From Vitrella brassicaformis (taxonomy: Eukaryota > Sar > Vitrellaceae), in contig CDMY01000301.1 in the NCBI GenBank assembly GCA_001179505.1, positions 1 through 64,000 on the forward strand: a DNA stretch of 64,000 bases, given 5' to 3'. Numbering within the stretch: the stretch's first letter is position 1; each line of letters opens with the position of its first letter. The position numbers and the translations under genes were made by a program. The notes beneath the pieces were generated by a model. It was not told the origin of the DNA, ran no database searches, and saw only the letters and a program-made list of their open reading frames with translations. Shown piece after piece: positions 1 through 11,512 of this stretch.

Positions 1-323
1 CTCGCGGGATGAGGGTAGGTGGAGGGGGTTGGGTGTAGTCCGATACACGCTCGCTCATCCGAAAAGGAGGAGAAACAGCCGAGAAATCACCAACTCAATC
101 ATGGGGGTAGCTGGCCTTTTTTTTTATGAATGCATTCACTAATGAATGACTCAATCATTCAATCAGCCATTGTCACTCTTTTAACCACAGCAGCAGTTGC
201 CGAGTCCTCCAACATCCGACGCCATCTTTCAGCGCATCCCGCCCTTTTTTTCATTCAAATCAGGCCAAAGCGACTCGGCCGACATTTCCTGGCCACTCGG
301 TCGCGGAGGAGATCTTCGTGTCG
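1..323. other. 5' flank of RAD1, no other gene seen
   Basis: I see no convincing separate gene here. The frame of RAD1 is open from about 150 to 323 but holds no ATG after its last stop at 147. A T-rich stretch ending in CAAATCAG at about 255-262 could be an intron acceptor. The true first RAD1 exon may therefore lie further left or partly outside the window. Confidence 0.4.
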
Positions 324-2161
324 ATGGAGTGCGTTGTGGATGACGTGGAGCACCTTCAGAAGGTGTTGAGGGCGCTGCAGTGGAGGGGTTTCAAAAAGGA
401 CAAGAAAGTCCACCTCACCATTGTGCCCTCCCAGGGCCTCCGATTCACCCTCACCACCGACGCCAAGGACGCCAAGTGCACCCTCTCACTCAAAGCCGAC
501 GAGTTCTTCCGATCGTGGGACATCCATGAGGCGCTCCGCGGTCACGAGCAGCAGCAGAACGGCAACAACAATGGCGAGGGTGATGATGGCGATGAAGCTA
601 TGGGAGTTGGAGGTGGTGCTGATGCCACCGATGATGGTGATGAGGGCGGCGAGCGTCGTCTGGAGTTGGTGATAACGCTGTCGGCGCTGATCACGTCCGT
701 GGAGCTGTTTAATGAGGGCAAGGCCGTGACGCTGCGGTACAACCCTGAGGCCGGCGACGAAGACAGAGACCCATTCATCGTGTCGGTCGTCGATGGAGGT
801 GCGTACTTACTGACTGACTGACCACACTCACTCCTCAAGGCATACAGGCGTCAACCATACACACGCACTTGTGTGTGGGGTCTGGGGGGTTGACGGGACG
901 GCAGATGACACGTGTGATTCGAAGCTCAACACGTACTATCTGTTCGGCACGGAGGAGGCGGAGATCCCATTCGAGCCGCAAGGGGCGGACCTCTTCTCCA
1001 TGCTGGTAGGTACCGCAGGGAGGGAGGGAGGGAGGGACCGCACACAGCCACGATGGATGCATTGATGTATGTATATGTGCCGCCTTATCACACACATCCA
1101 TACCAGTGTGTGTGTGTGTGTGTGTGTGGTTCAGCCAAGCCTGTTGTATCAGGCGCTGGACGTCTTCTCCTCCAACACCGACAACAAAAACGCCAACGTA
1201 CGCACACAGACCTACCTGGATGAATATATGCAGCCGACCGCATACACACTGCAGCAGCGGCTGAACCCTCCCTGTGTGTGTGTGTGCTGTCAGGTTGTGG
1301 TTCGTGTGTGGCCTGCGGGCACTGCGGATTACGTCCTGTCGATGGTGAGTCGGTCAGCAACCGACAAAGGGCGACTCAGACAGATGTCACCCACCATACG
1401 CCCCCCTTTTGTGTGTGAGTTCTCTCTCTCTCTCTCTCTGTCTGTGTGTGTGTGTGTGTGTGTGTATGTGTGCAGGGTGTGGAGGGCGACAGCACGTCGT
1501 CCTGTGTGGACTACCCCAACGACAAGAAAATATTCAGCAGGTTCAACGTCAGACAGCACAGACGGTGCGCACTCAGGACGCATGGGGGGAGGTCAATCTG
1601 CGGGCGTACGTTTGTATCTGTGTGCATGTGTGTGTGCATGTGTGTGTGTGTGTGTTGGTATCACTCGATCAGTGTGGTGTACAGCCTCCGCAGCCTCCAG
1701 ATCTTGGGCAAAGGGCTGAGTGAGTTCACGAGCCAAGCAGCCAGCCAGCCGGCCGGCCGACGCACATGGAGCGTGCTGTCATGTGTCTGTTCCTTTCTGT
1801 GCTGTGTGTGTGCAGAGATAGGCCGTGACGCGACTGTGTACATTGACGTACACGGCATCATGCACGTCAAACTCATCGTCCCGTAAGTCAGTCCCCACAC
1901 ACCGACCCTTACACCCTCCCACTCGCCCCATACCATCTGCACATAAGCTCGTGTGTTGTTGTGTGTGTGTGCAGTCACCATGGTCGTGTGGATGGCCGGA
2001 TTTCGTTACTGGAGTACACCATCAACTCAGTCATCGACATGGACCACCAAGAGCAGCCGGAGGGAGAGGGGGAGGGATATGCCGACGGAGAGGGACAGGA
2101 CGCCCACATGCACGACGATGGCCAGGGGCACCAATGGACTGAGATGGATGGATGGATGTAG
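324..2161 (+). CDS. RAD1: RAD1-like checkpoint clamp subunit (9-1-1 complex)
   Basis: Rad1 is the PCNA-like subunit of the Rad9-Rad1-Hus1 clamp loaded at DNA damage in the nucleus. Eight exons read in frame: to 798, 905-1005, 1135-1197, 1294-1344, 1476-1564, 1673-1719, 1816-1882 and 1975-2161. Family landmarks are the opening strand and helix (VDDVEHLQKVLRALQW), the motif CVDYPNDKKIFSRF matching the animal LDYPKD..F region, and the C-terminal strands GIMHVKLIVP and RISLLEYTI. An acidic Gly/Asp-rich loop of about 45 residues is inserted in the first half (about 540-650). Homology begins a few residues before the first ATG (EEIFVS precedes M324), so the true start may be on an upstream exon; 324 is the first in-frame ATG. 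Most introns are TG repeats. The identity is firm, the 5' end is not. Confidence 0.85.
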
Positions 2162-2473
2162 AATAGATGAGGAAGGAGGCCGGTTGGTTGATAGCATAGC
2201 TGGCTTAGTGTGTGTACAGCTGGAGGGCAGCGGGGCTTTCTTTGCATAGGCAGACAGATAGACAAGACAGACTGCGGTTGGTTGACATGACAACCATTTT
2301 CACACATGCGTGGCGTGCATTCGTGGATGGACTCCACTTTGCAATGGGATCGATATCGATCAACAAGTAGATAGACAGATACCCACTGACCTGACCCCAT
2401 GCAGGGAGGAAGCACATGCATTGCACCCTCCACTCACCCACCCACCCACCAACCCACCCACATATATATATAT
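2162..2473. other. Convergent intergenic spacer
   Basis: This spacer lies between the stop of RAD1 (+) and the stop of the next gene on the minus strand. It holds short CCAC and AT repeats near 2440-2475. I see no gene in it. Confidence 0.5.
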
Positions 2474-5400
2474 CTACACACTGCCTTGCGGCCTCAAAGA
2501 CACCATGCCCGACCTCCTCCCCACCACCACCCAAGGCAGCGAGTGTCTCCCGTGGGGCCTGGTGTTGCCACTCTGCGACGAGGCGGCCCACTGCTGCGCC
2601 ACGAGTGCATCTTGCTCACCGCTGGGCTCACTTCCTTCGCGGCCGTCACTGTGGTTGGCGTCGTCATTTTCGTCGACCGATTGGGCCTGCCACACTGAGG
2701 AGCGAGAGAGGGGCCGGTCGCCAGGCTGCAGAGAGAAAGAAGACATATTATGGGGCGGATGGACCTCGATGTGTATGTCTTGTTGGGTGACCTGAGGTGA
2801 GACGAAAGATGCAGCGTGATGGCCTGGAGACACTCACACACACATACGAGCAATCGTACAAGAGACATACACAACCGCTCCCTTACGTTCTGAAGCATCG
2901 TTGAGTACAGACGGCACAGACGGTGAGGCAATATAGTGGGGCAGGTGCATCCTCGGCAGCGGCACGAGGGACGGTAGAACAGCAGCAGCAATGTCAGGGT
3001 CGCTCCTCTGCTCACCCTCTGGCCCAGAGCCAGACACCGACCGAGCGTGTGGGAGGGGCGAGAAGGCCTGCACGAAGGCCGCAAGTGCACTCGTGACGCT
3101 CGGCCGCCGAGACGGGATGAAGTCATCTCCTTCGTCATCAGAAGACACCCCTTGCTGCTGCTGGCCGTCAGGGCTGTCAATGGGCTGCTGACTGTTGTCG
3201 GCAATTTCTTCGGCGATTGTCGCGGCGGCGCCGCACCGGTGATGGGGAAGAACGGAGACACACAACACAACACAACACAACACAAGTGCGTGTGCGTGTG
3301 TGGATGGCTGGTGAGTGAGACACAGACAGGTTCACGTATGTATACCATTGGCACGTCTTGATTCTCGCCTTTCAGATTCTGAATCCACGACCGAATGCAC
3401 TCTGACAGACAGACAGACAGACCAAGAGAGGAACCAGATGGATGGCTCCCTCCAGACACAAAGAAAGGAGGAAACACTGACTGACTGACCTTTGTGGAAG
3501 ACTGCGGCACAAAGAAAAGAGACCGACAGCAACTGAGATGCGCGTGAATGGTTTGTGTGCTCTTATTACTCACGGTGGCCGCACGGCAGCCTCTTGCAGA
3601 GGTCACCCGCCTCAAAACTCTCAAGACATATCTGTTCAAACGACAGACACATGTGGAAGGAAGGGTGATCGATCGATTGACGGTGTCTGTCTCTCTTCCT
3701 TCCCTTTACTTCTTAATTAGTTACCACACATGCGTCTGAATGAATGAATACAAGCCATCCATACACACACACACCATATGATTGGCGCATACCATCCATC
3801 CATCGTCCTGCCTGCTCCTCCTTTCCGTGCTCCCCTACGGACCTTGGTGTGTGAGTTTGGCCCGCTGCTGCTGGTGTCTGTGTCCGATTCTGAGCCACTG
3901 CGGCACCAGGCTGCTCCGCGGCACCGTCACTGACATTATCGACTGTGCGGAGGGGCGACTCGACGGCAGGGGACTCAGCAAGATGGGCGAACACAAACCT
4001 GCATGACCCAGGAGGCCGTCCGTGTGCATTGGATACATTGACGGATACGGACAAGCTTTCCCACACACCGTCGTTCCATTCGATGGTTCTCATCGCGTCA
4101 AGCTGAGGACAACGGACGGAATCCGGCAGCGTGCAAGAGGGCGTGGCGTCGCTGGCGGCATACCTGTGCCAGGACGGCTTTCCTTCTGAGACTGTTTCGT
4201 CTGTTCCGCCGGCTGCGCTCACGCCTCCGTGCCTCGCGGGCCTCCTCGTCGGCAGCAGACTGCTCAGCATCCCTCTGCACACCCACAGGAAGAGAAAAGG
4301 GAGAGACATACATGCTGATAGCTCAACTCGCTCACTGTGTTGGATGTGGTAGAATTTATCTGGTCTGCGTCATTCTTGAGCAGCATGCTCCAGCTGCACA
4401 CACATATGAACTGAGGACGGCAATGGACATAAACACACACACACAGAGGAGCGGATGTGCTGATTGTGCGCGTTGCTGGTGCTCGCTCCTACCAGGTTGA
4501 CGCCTGCAGTCAGTGAGTGCAGCACAGAGAACATACAGACGTGTGTATGCCTGTGGTTTGCACTGTGTTGTGCAGTGTGTGCATGGCTGACCGACCTACC
4601 GAGCAGGCTGATAAAGATCAGAATGAGCGTCATGGAATACGAATACAAAATGTCTGTGGGCCACCCAGCCATCTCAACGCACCATCAACCAGTGGTCATT
4701 CATTTTGTGTCTGCTTACTGGCCGAGTCCCCGCAGGTTCTGGCGTCCAGTGCCCACTTGAAGCCCACAAAATACCTATACGCCGACGACACACTCACTGG
4801 ACCAGTGCATGTGATGATGATGAGCGCTTTGTGAGGGCTGCAAACCATGCAAAAAAGAACAATGTCAGCAGGCGATTCCCTGCAATACCGGCCGACAGAT
4901 AGACATACAAATGCGATAATGGACAACGAGACACTCGTGCATTGATGCAGGCAGGCAGGCAGCCACCGTAGAAGATAGGATGTCTCAGAAGTCGGTTGAC
5001 CTGCACCAGGGCCGATGCCTCCCTCCCACGATTCAGCCGAAGCCGTTCCTGGCTCTGACGAATCATCATCAACCTGAGCACACACAGAGAGAGAGAGACA
5101 CACACACACAGAGAAGACGTCACATGTCTTTTCTGTCATCCATTCCTGCCACCGCCCACGTGCGCAGACGTAGAGGGATCTTGATAGCATTCAAACCTGC
5201 ACCAGGACACATAATGAGCCAACACAAGCGGCACACGAGCAGAGGGCTCACCAGCCATTGTCCTGCATCACACAAACCAACACGGATGACAGGCTATGGG
5301 AGCGCGCCGCAGGTTTGCTTACATGAGCCACCAATAGAGAGGCACGTCACATTCGCTCCTTTGCTCCACAACCAGCACTGCCAACCAAACACACATTCGT

Positions 5401-5670
5401 GTACATACGATGTATGTGTGTGTGTGGTTTCCATCCCCCATGCATACCGTAGGCCTGTGAGCTAAGGAGGAATGTGGCGACGCCCAGCTCAATCCGTGTG
5501 AGTGTCTGCAGGTTGGAGAGCACGCCTTCGGAGGGTTCCGAGATCTGACCTGCCGTGGCACGCTGCCGGCCACGCGCCCTTCTCCTTCGCGGCCGCCGTC
5601 GGTTGGGTGGAGGAGCAAGTGCGTCATCCACTGGAGTGGGCTCGGTTGCTGTGTCTGAACCAGGAAGCAT
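2474..5670 (-). CDS. Unrecognised multi-pass membrane protein, many exons
   Basis: I do not recognise the family. From ATG 5670 an N-terminal arm rich in Pro and Arg (RRRPRRRRARGR) precedes at least three hydrophobic segments: ELGVATFLLSS continuing into LVVEQ, LLTLFFFAWFAALT, and ILYSYSMTLILIFISLLG followed by FICVCSW. A charged helix follows (EEAREARRRERSRRNRR), then a low-complexity Ser/Pro and acidic tail (SSDDEGDDFIPSRR) ending at 2474. Exon joins keep phase through most of the gene, for example 5347-5446 region to the exon around 5289-5345, and the exons near 4840, 4740, 4640, 4370 and 4100-4310. The join entering the last large acidic exon (about 2880-3230) is not settled. The arrangement of spans and a basic linker recalls multi-pass RING proteins of plants and apicomplexans, but I see no RING cysteines. 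Confidence 0.5.
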
Positions 5671-6090
5671 TGTGTGCGTTGTATGCGCCTTCTACTCGGG
5701 GCCAGGGGAGAATTTCCAGATCGGTGGAGCTCTGGCCCCAACGGGCTAACGCGCACCGACATGAATGGCGTGCTGTCCGCAAACGCATGGAACACACCGC
5801 AAAAAGGCTTCATTCTCGTGCCGTCCTATAGCGCATACATCGCACCACAAGGACAGCAACAACGCCGATGACCGAAACAGGAGCAGTAGAATACCAGCCA
5901 CGAGGGAATGACAGCTGCTGATACCTCACTGCACGAGCTGGTTCATCAGCACTGTTGCTACCGATACACACCCACTAGCATCGCATCCATCACTCAACTC
6001 ACCAACGCCCTCTCTAAGTCAGCCAAGCACCCACCACTCATCGAGCCGTACATGCATCCCTCCATTCACATGCGTCCGTCCGTCCGTCCG
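5671..6090. other. Spacer between two minus-strand genes
   Basis: About 420 bases lie between the start of the membrane-protein gene and the stop of the next minus-strand gene. The stretch holds short CCAT and CCGT tetranucleotide runs near 6050-6090 and no gene that I can support. It should contain the promoter of the membrane-protein gene. Confidence 0.4.
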
Positions 6091-7096
6091 TCACACCTGG
6101 TTGTTGAGTATCCTCTTGATGGCACTCCGCCTCTTGATCTGATAGAAGACGCCCCCATCAGGGTCCTCGCACTGATACAGCCGCACCACCCTCCTGTCAG
6201 CCAGCCACTTGAGCACCCTTTCCACATCAGGCTGCACCAGCCGCATGACGAATGGCGGCTTGCCGCCACGCCACAGTGAGGGGAATGAGGGCCGCCGCCT
6301 GGTGTACCATGTGCAGCCCTCCAGAGGGTCAGTAGGGTCAGTCACCGCTACAAACTGACAGATGGATGATACATCGGTAGACACACATGCAAACATCAAG
6401 GACGGGCGGATGGCAGGAGGGAGAGCACCGTCTTGCCTGATGTGTGGCGGCCTGCTGTTTGGTCCAGCAGACCAGCTGATTACCTGGTGTTTGATTTTCC
6501 GCTTTGCTCGCGGCCATGACGGCGTGTCGTACCCACCCCACTCCAGCACCTGCAATCACACAGAGGAAGAACATCCCATCCATCCATCTGGCCGACTGAG
6601 TGTTCGTGCTGCATGCTTGTGTGCTTTTCTATTCTCTCCCACACCTCACTCCCTGACCCTACCTGCACAGGTTTCTTCTGCACCAGCGGAGGAGTGGCGG
6701 CAAACACGCCAAGATGCTTGGCAGCTTCCATCATCAGTTCAGCCGCCAGGAGGCACCCCACACACACAGCCATCCATCGCAGGCCACTCAACATCGCCTG
6801 GTTCACCCTCTCCACCGGGAGCATCATATGAAACGCCGAATGCGAGCGCCCTCGCGGCACGATTGCACGCGGATGAGCCTTCTACACGGCTTCACGTGTG
6901 CCTCCGTTGGTCAAATTCACAGATCCACATGCCCCGACTGCGAGCTTAGCTGCGAGCTTAAAAAAGATCTGTGAAGCAAGCGGCTGAATGAGTCATTATT
7001 GATGACGGCAACGGACCGGAAAGGCTGAGGCGTGAGCCACTTCATGCCGTCCGCAACGCGACAGCCACGCATGATGGAGAAGGAGAGTGAAGCCAT
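6091..7096 (-). CDS. Small, probably mitochondrial, single-span membrane protein
   Basis: The family is not recognised. Four exons join in phase: 7096 to about 6925, about 6875 to 6665, about 6550 to 6486, and about 6358 to 6091. The predicted protein is about 250 residues. The N-terminus (MASLSFSIMRGCRVADG, then more Arg, Ser and Phe with few acids) looks like a mitochondrial presequence. One hydrophobic helix follows (WMAVCVGCLLAAELMMEAA). The C-terminal third looks globular and conserved in character: DPLEGCTWYTRRRPSFPS, then QPDVERVLKWLADRRVVRLY and QIKRRSAIKRILNNQV. The start could also be an internal Met (MRGCRV or MKWLT). It is divergent from the rubredoxin gene with about 46 bases between starts. 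A respiratory-complex accessory subunit is possible but only a guess. Confidence 0.55.
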
Positions 7097-7142
7097 CCCG
7101 GTGCAGAGATCCCATGAGCCGCCGCCCTCGAGAGAAGCAGCA

Positions 7143-10100
7143 ATGGTCCATCGCAGAAGTCCCCGCGACTTCAAGTCACGGCGGCGGCCATTGAGGTGGC
7201 AGCAGTGTGTGAGCCTGGCGTGGTGTGTTTTGCTGCTGCATCCAGCGTCCACTGGCCCGGCGTGGGCGAGGAGGCCGCCGGCATTCGCATCTAGCCCTCT
7301 CAACCCATCATCAGCAAGGTACGTACACATCTGACACTCACGGCTGTTTGTGCTGTGCTCGAAGCGGCAGTGCGTCAAGGTGCGTGCTGTGTTCTTGTCT
7401 GCAGATCGACCCATGGTCCATCAACGTTCTGGCGTTTCCCGCCTTCCTCCTCCCCCTCCTCATATCTCTCACCCCTCCTCTCCAGCACTGACCAGTTCTC
7501 TCTCTGCCACCCCCGCCCCTCCCGTCGACATTCTGCCGGTCGTCAGCTCATCACTGCACAGATGCGGCGGGGGGGATTCAGAGGTGGAGGGGGCGTACCC
7601 GTTGATCCTGCGTAAGTCAAGCCACTGACAGGAGCCACACAGACAGACAGACAGACAGACAGACACAGACATCGGCGTTCACACTGTGTGTGTCCTCCCT
7701 CAGTCGGTCTGCGCGTGAGGCTGCGACGACGTCCTTCTTCTGGACTCGTGTGGTGCCTATTGGTTTGTTGGTGTCGGGCAGCATCGCCGGCTACTACGTC
7801 ATCCGCAACTGGGTCGCTGAGACGAGGCTACTGCAGTGCAGGGTGAGAAGAAACCATATGACACACGAGCAGACAGACAGACAGACTGACTGATTGACCG
7901 ACAGACAGACGCATCATATATTGTGTGGTATTGTCAGCTGTACGTCACCCGCACCCTGCGAGTTCTGCACGACACAGCCATGCTCGACGAAGCTTTCAAA
8001 GCGGCACGGTCAGCACATAAGAACAACTCAATGCACCGCACCGCAGCACAGCAGACACACAGTGGTCCCATGGATGGATGGATGCTGTCGTGTGTCTTCT
8101 CTCCCTCCCTCCCCTTGCCTCTTTCTCACCCCAATCAAACAGGTCCCGCATTCCGTTTTTTCGTTTCTACAAGCGGCAGCTCTTCACCCGCCTGATGGAT
8201 GCGGCGCTGGGCGGCAAGGAGGCCGTCACCATGTCGGTCGAGACACTCCGCGGACTGGCCTACATCACATTCGACCTCTTCAAACTCACAGAAAAAGAAG
8301 TCAGTCAGTCAGTCAGTCATCGAGAGAGACGAACCACATGGCAAACACAACCGGCTTATCTCTCTTTGTTTCTTGCGTGTGTCGGTCTGTCTGTCTGTTG
8401 GGGTCGGTGCTGTCAATTGTGGATGGATCGACCAGGCGGCCTTGTTGCTGCGTCGTGTGATGGACCAGGGCCAGATGGAGAAGTACCGAGTGGAGAACAT
8501 CCTGCTAATCGCCGAGCTCTTCATCAGAACAGACGAACAGGCCAAGCAGGTAGTGCAGGTCACCCACACACACTCACACGGACAGACAGCTGACATGAGC
8601 ACGCCCCTGCCCGCCTGCATGTGTGGTGTGGTGTGGTGTGTGCACTGACTGCAGTTGTTGCGTCCCCGCTATGCGTTGAGTGCCATCGGCCAGACGACAG
8701 AGGGCGGCCTCAGGCTCCACCTGCAGAACAAGAGAGGTACGAACCGACGGGAAACAAACGCCCACGAGAGATCGAATGAACACTTGCAGTCTTCTCAATG
8801 TTGTGTGTGGCCGCCCACGTACGTACGTGCAGCCGATCTGTACAATGAAGAGATCGCAAAGTTCGTCAAGGTCAGTCAGTCGGGCCGTACAAGAAGACAG
8901 GCAGTACATCATAATGGTCATGCGTGTGTGTGTGTGTGTGTGATTTGGTCGGTCAGCCGTTGGTGAATCGTGGTTCGTTTGATTCGGAGGAGATCATAGC
9001 CGACTACGAGAAACTCTACGACCTCCCTCCACCACCTGGTGCGGAATGACTGCACTGCATACTTGTGCTGTGGATCCATCCATCCATCCATGTGTGTGTG
9101 TGTGTGTGTGTGTGCCTTGTTCAGGCGCTGACGTGCTCAACCTAAGCCAAGAAGATTGCCACAAGGTCTACAGGTAAACAGTGAAGGAGCGAGGAGACTC
9201 ATCTGCAGTGCACCCACTCATCCCTGTGCACACTGACCTGTCTGTCTGTCTGTCTGCTGCACCTACTACCTCAAGGAAGTACATCGATTTCGACATCAAG
9301 GAGGTCAAGCGACAAAAGGCCATGGGACTCTTCGACTACGATGTGCGTATGCGCACACCACACCCAGAACACACACATCCTGTGATATGCAGGCTCACAC
9401 AAACAAATGCCTTGTCTTGTTCGTGTGCATCTACATGTGTCATGTAGAGCACCTACGCGCGTCGAGCCACCGGCGACAGTGATCGCGAGAAGGAGATAGT
9501 GCAACGCGACAAGGACATCAAGATGGGCCGCATCGGGTGGAACGCCCCCTTCATGGAGGGCGCCAGCACCCCGTTCTACCCGCCCATGAAGGACACCGAA
9601 CAACAGGAACTCGAGGACGCCGCCAAGAAATCGTAAGAACGATCGACCGATTGATTGATGCCTGTATGCACCCATTCATTTCACGTGTGTGTGTCTGCAG
9701 TGTGTTGGATGCGTTTCTGGAGAAGGAGCTTCGCTCCAAGGACCGTGTGACCAAGGAGCAGCTCGATCGTGAGGTGCAGCAGGCCAGCAGCGCCGACAAG
9801 GAGGGATGGATGCAGAAACAACGTACGTACCTGCTTGCACACAACACCACACCCCCACACAACGCCATACTTGGTGATGCGTGTGTGTCCATGTGTGTGT
9901 GTGGGTACGTGTGTGTATCAGTTGACTGGGAGCCGACCTTCACGTCGATCAATCAGCGTGGGTTGGACCAGGTGGATATGGTCAACAGGGGCGAGAGGGT
10001 CGAGGGTGCCGACGACGCCCTACACGGCATGGCTAAAGTCGTCAGGGACTACTTCGTCAGACAAACGGTCAGCCACCATCTCCTCTCAGTCAGGCGGGAC

Positions 10101-11060
10101 GAGGGGCCAGTCAGTCAATGAAGCATGACTGACGGATGCACCCCTGCATGTGTATGTGTATGTGTGTGTTTGATGTGTGTGGTGTGGTGTGTGCAGCAAG
10201 AGAGTGAATGGAATCGTCTGCAGGCCGAGCTGCGTGCCCCGGTGGAGAGGGGCACCAAGATCGCCGTCGACACAGAGGGAGACAGCATGAACGCACGACT
10301 GGCCAGAGGTGGGTAGGTGTGTGCATACGATACGTGGCTGGGTGTCCACACAGTGAGGGCAGACAGACATGACGGACGGGTGAGCCTGTGCGTGTGCGTG
10401 TGCGTGTGTCTGTCTGCGTGGTTGTGTTGTGTGCAGGTGAGACCTTTTCCCTCCGCCTTGGCGGTGGTGGGGGTCTTGAGAAGGTCGGCGAGGAGGCTGC
10501 AGAAGTGGAGCCAGAGGAACAAAAGGAGGAGACGCCTGCCCCTGCTGCCGCTGCTGGTGCATCCATGTCGGCAGGCGAGTTCGCCAAAGTTGGTACGTGT
10601 GGATGGATGGATGGATGGATCGATGGACGGGCCACACACACGCACACACACTCCCGCACACATGTGAAGCAGTCAGCCCATCAATCTAGATACGTCTGTG
10701 TCCGTCAGGTGAGGTAAAGAGCTACGAGTGCACCGAGTGCGGCTATGTAATCTTCCCAGCCGGTACATTAACACACAGTCTCCCCCTCCCCCAAATGACA
10801 CACACCTACACACAACCTTCCGCTCCTCTCTCTCTCTTCTGTGTGCGTGTTCCTCAGCTGGTCGAGAGGACAAGTTCTTCGGCGAGGGCTTCAAGTGCCC
10901 CCAGTGCGGCGCGCCCAAGAGCGCATTCAAGGAGAGGGGCACTGAGGCAGCACCAGCCCCAGCAGCACCGGGGACGGCCCTCATTCAGGGTGTCGTCGAG
11001 GATGACTTCGACTACTCGGAGTTCGACGACATACCCACTGCCACCACATCAAGGGCATAG
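7143..11060 (+). CDS. Plastid-targeted membrane-anchored rubredoxin-domain protein
   Basis: About sixteen small exons join in phase. From ATG 7143 a basic N-terminus precedes a hydrophobic core (CVSLAWCVLLLHPAS), then AWARRPPAFASS and a long Ser/Thr/Pro/Arg-rich, acid-poor stretch. This is the bipartite signal-plus-transit leader used for complex plastids. One membrane span follows (VVPIGLLVSGSIAGYYVI), then a long mostly helical region of several hundred residues (7920-10315) that I cannot place in a family, then an Ala/Glu-rich linker. The C-terminus (about 10709-10930) is a rubredoxin-type iron site: CTECGY, then FKCPQCGAPKSAF, giving two CxxC pairs. An acidic tail ends at 11060. The likely role is electron transfer or photosystem assembly at a plastid membrane, by analogy with plant thylakoid rubredoxins; the exact function is inference. 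Confidence 0.75.
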
Positions 11061-11512
11061 AGTCTGTCATGCACGGCCGCACTCGCCCGGCTGGCCGGCC
11101 TGTTGGTGCAGTGCATTGCTTGCATCATATACCCTGTGTGGTCGATGAGGCTGTGGATACCTCTCCATGTGATTTTTAGGACCGATCTGTGTGAGTGAGG
11201 CTGTCTGTGTGTGCGCGGCACCAAAATTGATTGCCTTTGAGAGGGTGATGCATGGATTGGACGCCGTGCACGTGCCCGACGAGAAGAGCGACAGCCGGCA
11301 CATGCCCGGGCCCGAGCGTGCGCATGACGGACAAATGACTGACTGATGAGGAGAGAGAGGCTGACTTGCATCAGGTGCACAGTGCAGATTGGCAAGATCT
11401 CTGTTCCTGCCTATCCAGCCGCCATGTGCAGATGTGTCATGGTCAGCGGGGAAGCCCCTTGCGACAAAACGTCACGTCTAAGCTCGCAGGTGCAGCAGAG
11501 TGCAGCGATGGC
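11061..11512. other. Intergenic region upstream of AspRS
   Basis: Between the rubredoxin stop and the first plausible AspRS start. An in-frame extension of the AspRS reading frame covers the last part, from 11366. I see no independent gene. Confidence 0.4.

Noticed and set aside
1069-1886. Long reading frames made mainly of Cys/Val or Thr/His residues
   Set aside because: They are translations of (TG)n or (CA)n repeats inside introns and cross verified exon borders. The same applies to many frames elsewhere in the window.
3548-3739. Short plus-strand frames between 2.5 and 5.7 kb
   Set aside because: They lie opposite well-joined minus-strand exons and show no domain.
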